Source: Epilithonimonas lactis (lineage in GTDB: Bacteria > Bacteroidota > Bacteroidia > Flavobacteriales > Weeksellaceae). Taken from it: 64,000 nucleotides of DNA. The notes under the pieces were generated by a model. It was not told the origin of the DNA and searched no databases. It saw nothing but the letters and a program-made list of their open reading frames with translations. Made by a program: the position numbers and the translations under genes. The stretch's first letter is position 1; every line of letters begins with the position of its first letter. Positions 63,206 to 64,000 of this stretch are shown piece by piece. Location of the stretch: assembly GCF_900110605.1 (NCBI RefSeq), contig NZ_FOFI01000002.1, forward strand, positions 124,001-188,000. The letters are read 5' to 3'.

Positions 63206-63874
63206 TTAATAGGCTTTATTGTTTTTATCCACGTAAAAATAATTCTTTCCGTCTTTTGAAACTTCAAAAAGACGAGCCGTTTTCCAGGAAAGATTCATTT
63301 TGATGTCGGCGTAAACAAAAGGAATAATGACTTTATTTTGCTTGTCAACAATCCCAAACTTATTGTTCCGAATTGCGATCATCATTGGATTTTCCCTGTC
63401 ACTTTCCAGAACATACAACATCTGATATTGTGGGTAGATGTCAAAATCTTTGTAGCCTCCAAGGTCGATGTTGTCTTTGCTCACCAATCCGTACATTCCG
63501 TTCAGTGTGAAGGCTTTAAATCTAGGCATTTCGTAAGGTTGGGAACATTTTCCGAGATCTGCTTTTTTATATTGATAAACTCGTTTTCCTTTTTTATTGA
63601 TGCGGTAAGAAATACTATTTTTCTCAACAGTCGCATAATCAGCGGAGCCGAAAACTCTGGCGTTTTTATTTGGGGAATTCAGCAGGTTGCAATCTTCAGA
63701 AAAGAACATCGCAATGTGATATTCTGGCGTGATTATCATCTTACCTTGTTGGCTCACATATCCAGATTTTCCATCGATTTTTTGAGGGATCAATTCAGGT
63801 AAATGTTCTTCCTTCATTTGGGAAAAAGCTGTAAGGAAACAGCTCATTAAAAGTAAGCTAAAAAGTTTTTTCAT
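63206..63874 (-). CDS. WG-repeat exported protein
   Basis: This 222-residue protein has a signal peptide (MKKLFSLLLMSCFLTAFSQ) and WG-like repeats: GKSGYVSQQGKMIITPEYH, NGMYGLVSKDNIDLGGYKDF and NNKFGIVDKQNKVIIPFVYA. WG (KWG) repeats form a scaffold in Bacteroidota and other proteins, of unknown role. The ATG at 63874 starts the signal. It lies upstream of the riboswitch on the same strand, but the riboswitch has its own transcript start, so they are probably separate units. The 126 bases from 63875 to the window end show no certain gene. Confidence 0.75.
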   Translation of the reverse strand: MKKLFSLLLMSCFLTAFSQMKEEHLPELIPQKIDGKSGYVSQQGKMIITPEYHIAMFFSEDCNLLNSPNKNARVFGSADYATVEKNSISYRINKKGKRVYQYKKADLGKCSQPYEMPRFKAFTLNGMYGLVSKDNIDLGGYKDFDIYPQYQMLYVLESDRENPMMIAIRNNKFGIVDKQNKVIIPFVYADIKMNLSWKTARLFEVSKDGKNYFYVDKNNKAY

Positions 63875-64000
63875 CGAAACGTGTGTTTAGAGATATAAAA
63901 TAAAATCTTTGTAAAAGTCTGTGTTTTTCAGCAACGAAAATAGTAAAACTATTATTAATACAAGAAAAATGAAGATCTTGCTCCCGAAAAAACGTTTTAA

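Noticed and set aside
63969-64000. Possible start of a plus-strand gene (MKILLPKKRF) at the window end
   Set aside because: Only 10 codons are visible and there is no clear promoter or homologue; it cannot be supported.

Overview
The window looks like chromosomal DNA of a Bacteroidota bacterium in the Flavobacteriia, most like Chryseobacterium or a close relative (Weeksellaceae). The reasons are promoters of the Bacteroidetes type (a -7 box TAnnTTTG, sometimes with TTG/TTTG 17-23 bases upstream), weak or absent Shine-Dalgarno sites, several secreted proteins ending in a type IX secretion (T9SS) sorting domain, DUF4252, DUF4403 and CCDC81-type HU proteins, the str/S10/spc/alpha ribosomal gene order, and several intergenic hairpin repeats. 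The species assignment is inference from the sequence alone.

Layout. 1-4408 (+): a copper/redox locus made of the end of a SCO protein, a secreted Mn/Fe superoxide dismutase, a small Cys-rich exported protein, a hairpin repeat, and an overlapping MbnP-MbnH-outer membrane barrel trio. 4554-5261 (+): deoD. 5340-11699 (-): a T9SS-exported M4 metalloprotease, a DUF4403 protein and a GH97 glycosidase. 11816-25811 (-): 26 genes rplC to rplQ, including rpmJ and rpmD, secY, infA and rpoA. 25910-25940 carries a good promoter for this block. 26027-33309: an accessory block of an iron-permease-like protein, a lipoprotein plus large exported protein pair, a small barrel protein and an M12-like T9SS metalloprotease. 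33630-36987 (-): rpsL-rpsG-fusA-rpsJ. The accessory block therefore separates rpsJ from rplC, which are neighbours in most bacteria. 37116-44561: a multi-pass membrane protein (-), then Dps, an LRR T9SS protein and a fused acyl-CoA mutase IcmF (+). 44642-50417: a secreted beta-rich protein (-), then a large T9SS protein, an FAD oxidoreductase and a DUF1801 protein (+). 50432-53549 (-): an ECF sigma factor, a probable anti-sigma factor and two DUF4252 proteins, one fused to a GIN adhesin-like domain. 53550-54371: a repeat island. 54372-60703 (-): a serine hydrolase lipoprotein, a cysteine-ladder LRR protein, a hydroxyacid dehydrogenase, an acyl-CoA thioesterase, an HU-CCDC81 membrane protein and a small T9SS protein. 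60864-63174 (-): a TonB-dependent receptor preceded by a TPP riboswitch, so probably an outer membrane thiamine receptor. 63206-63874 (-): a WG-repeat protein.

The most interesting points are the MbnP/MbnH locus outside any methanobactin context, the two breaks in the ribosomal supercluster (rpsJ/rplC, and a 349-bp leader with hairpin and promoter between rpsN and rpsH), the riboswitch-controlled receptor, the uncharacterised lipoprotein/large-protein pair at 26597-30099, and several families of hairpin repeats that recur within the window. Start codons were moved inward from the longest reading frame where a signal peptide, a conserved N-terminus or a promoter box showed that the longer frame is not translated.
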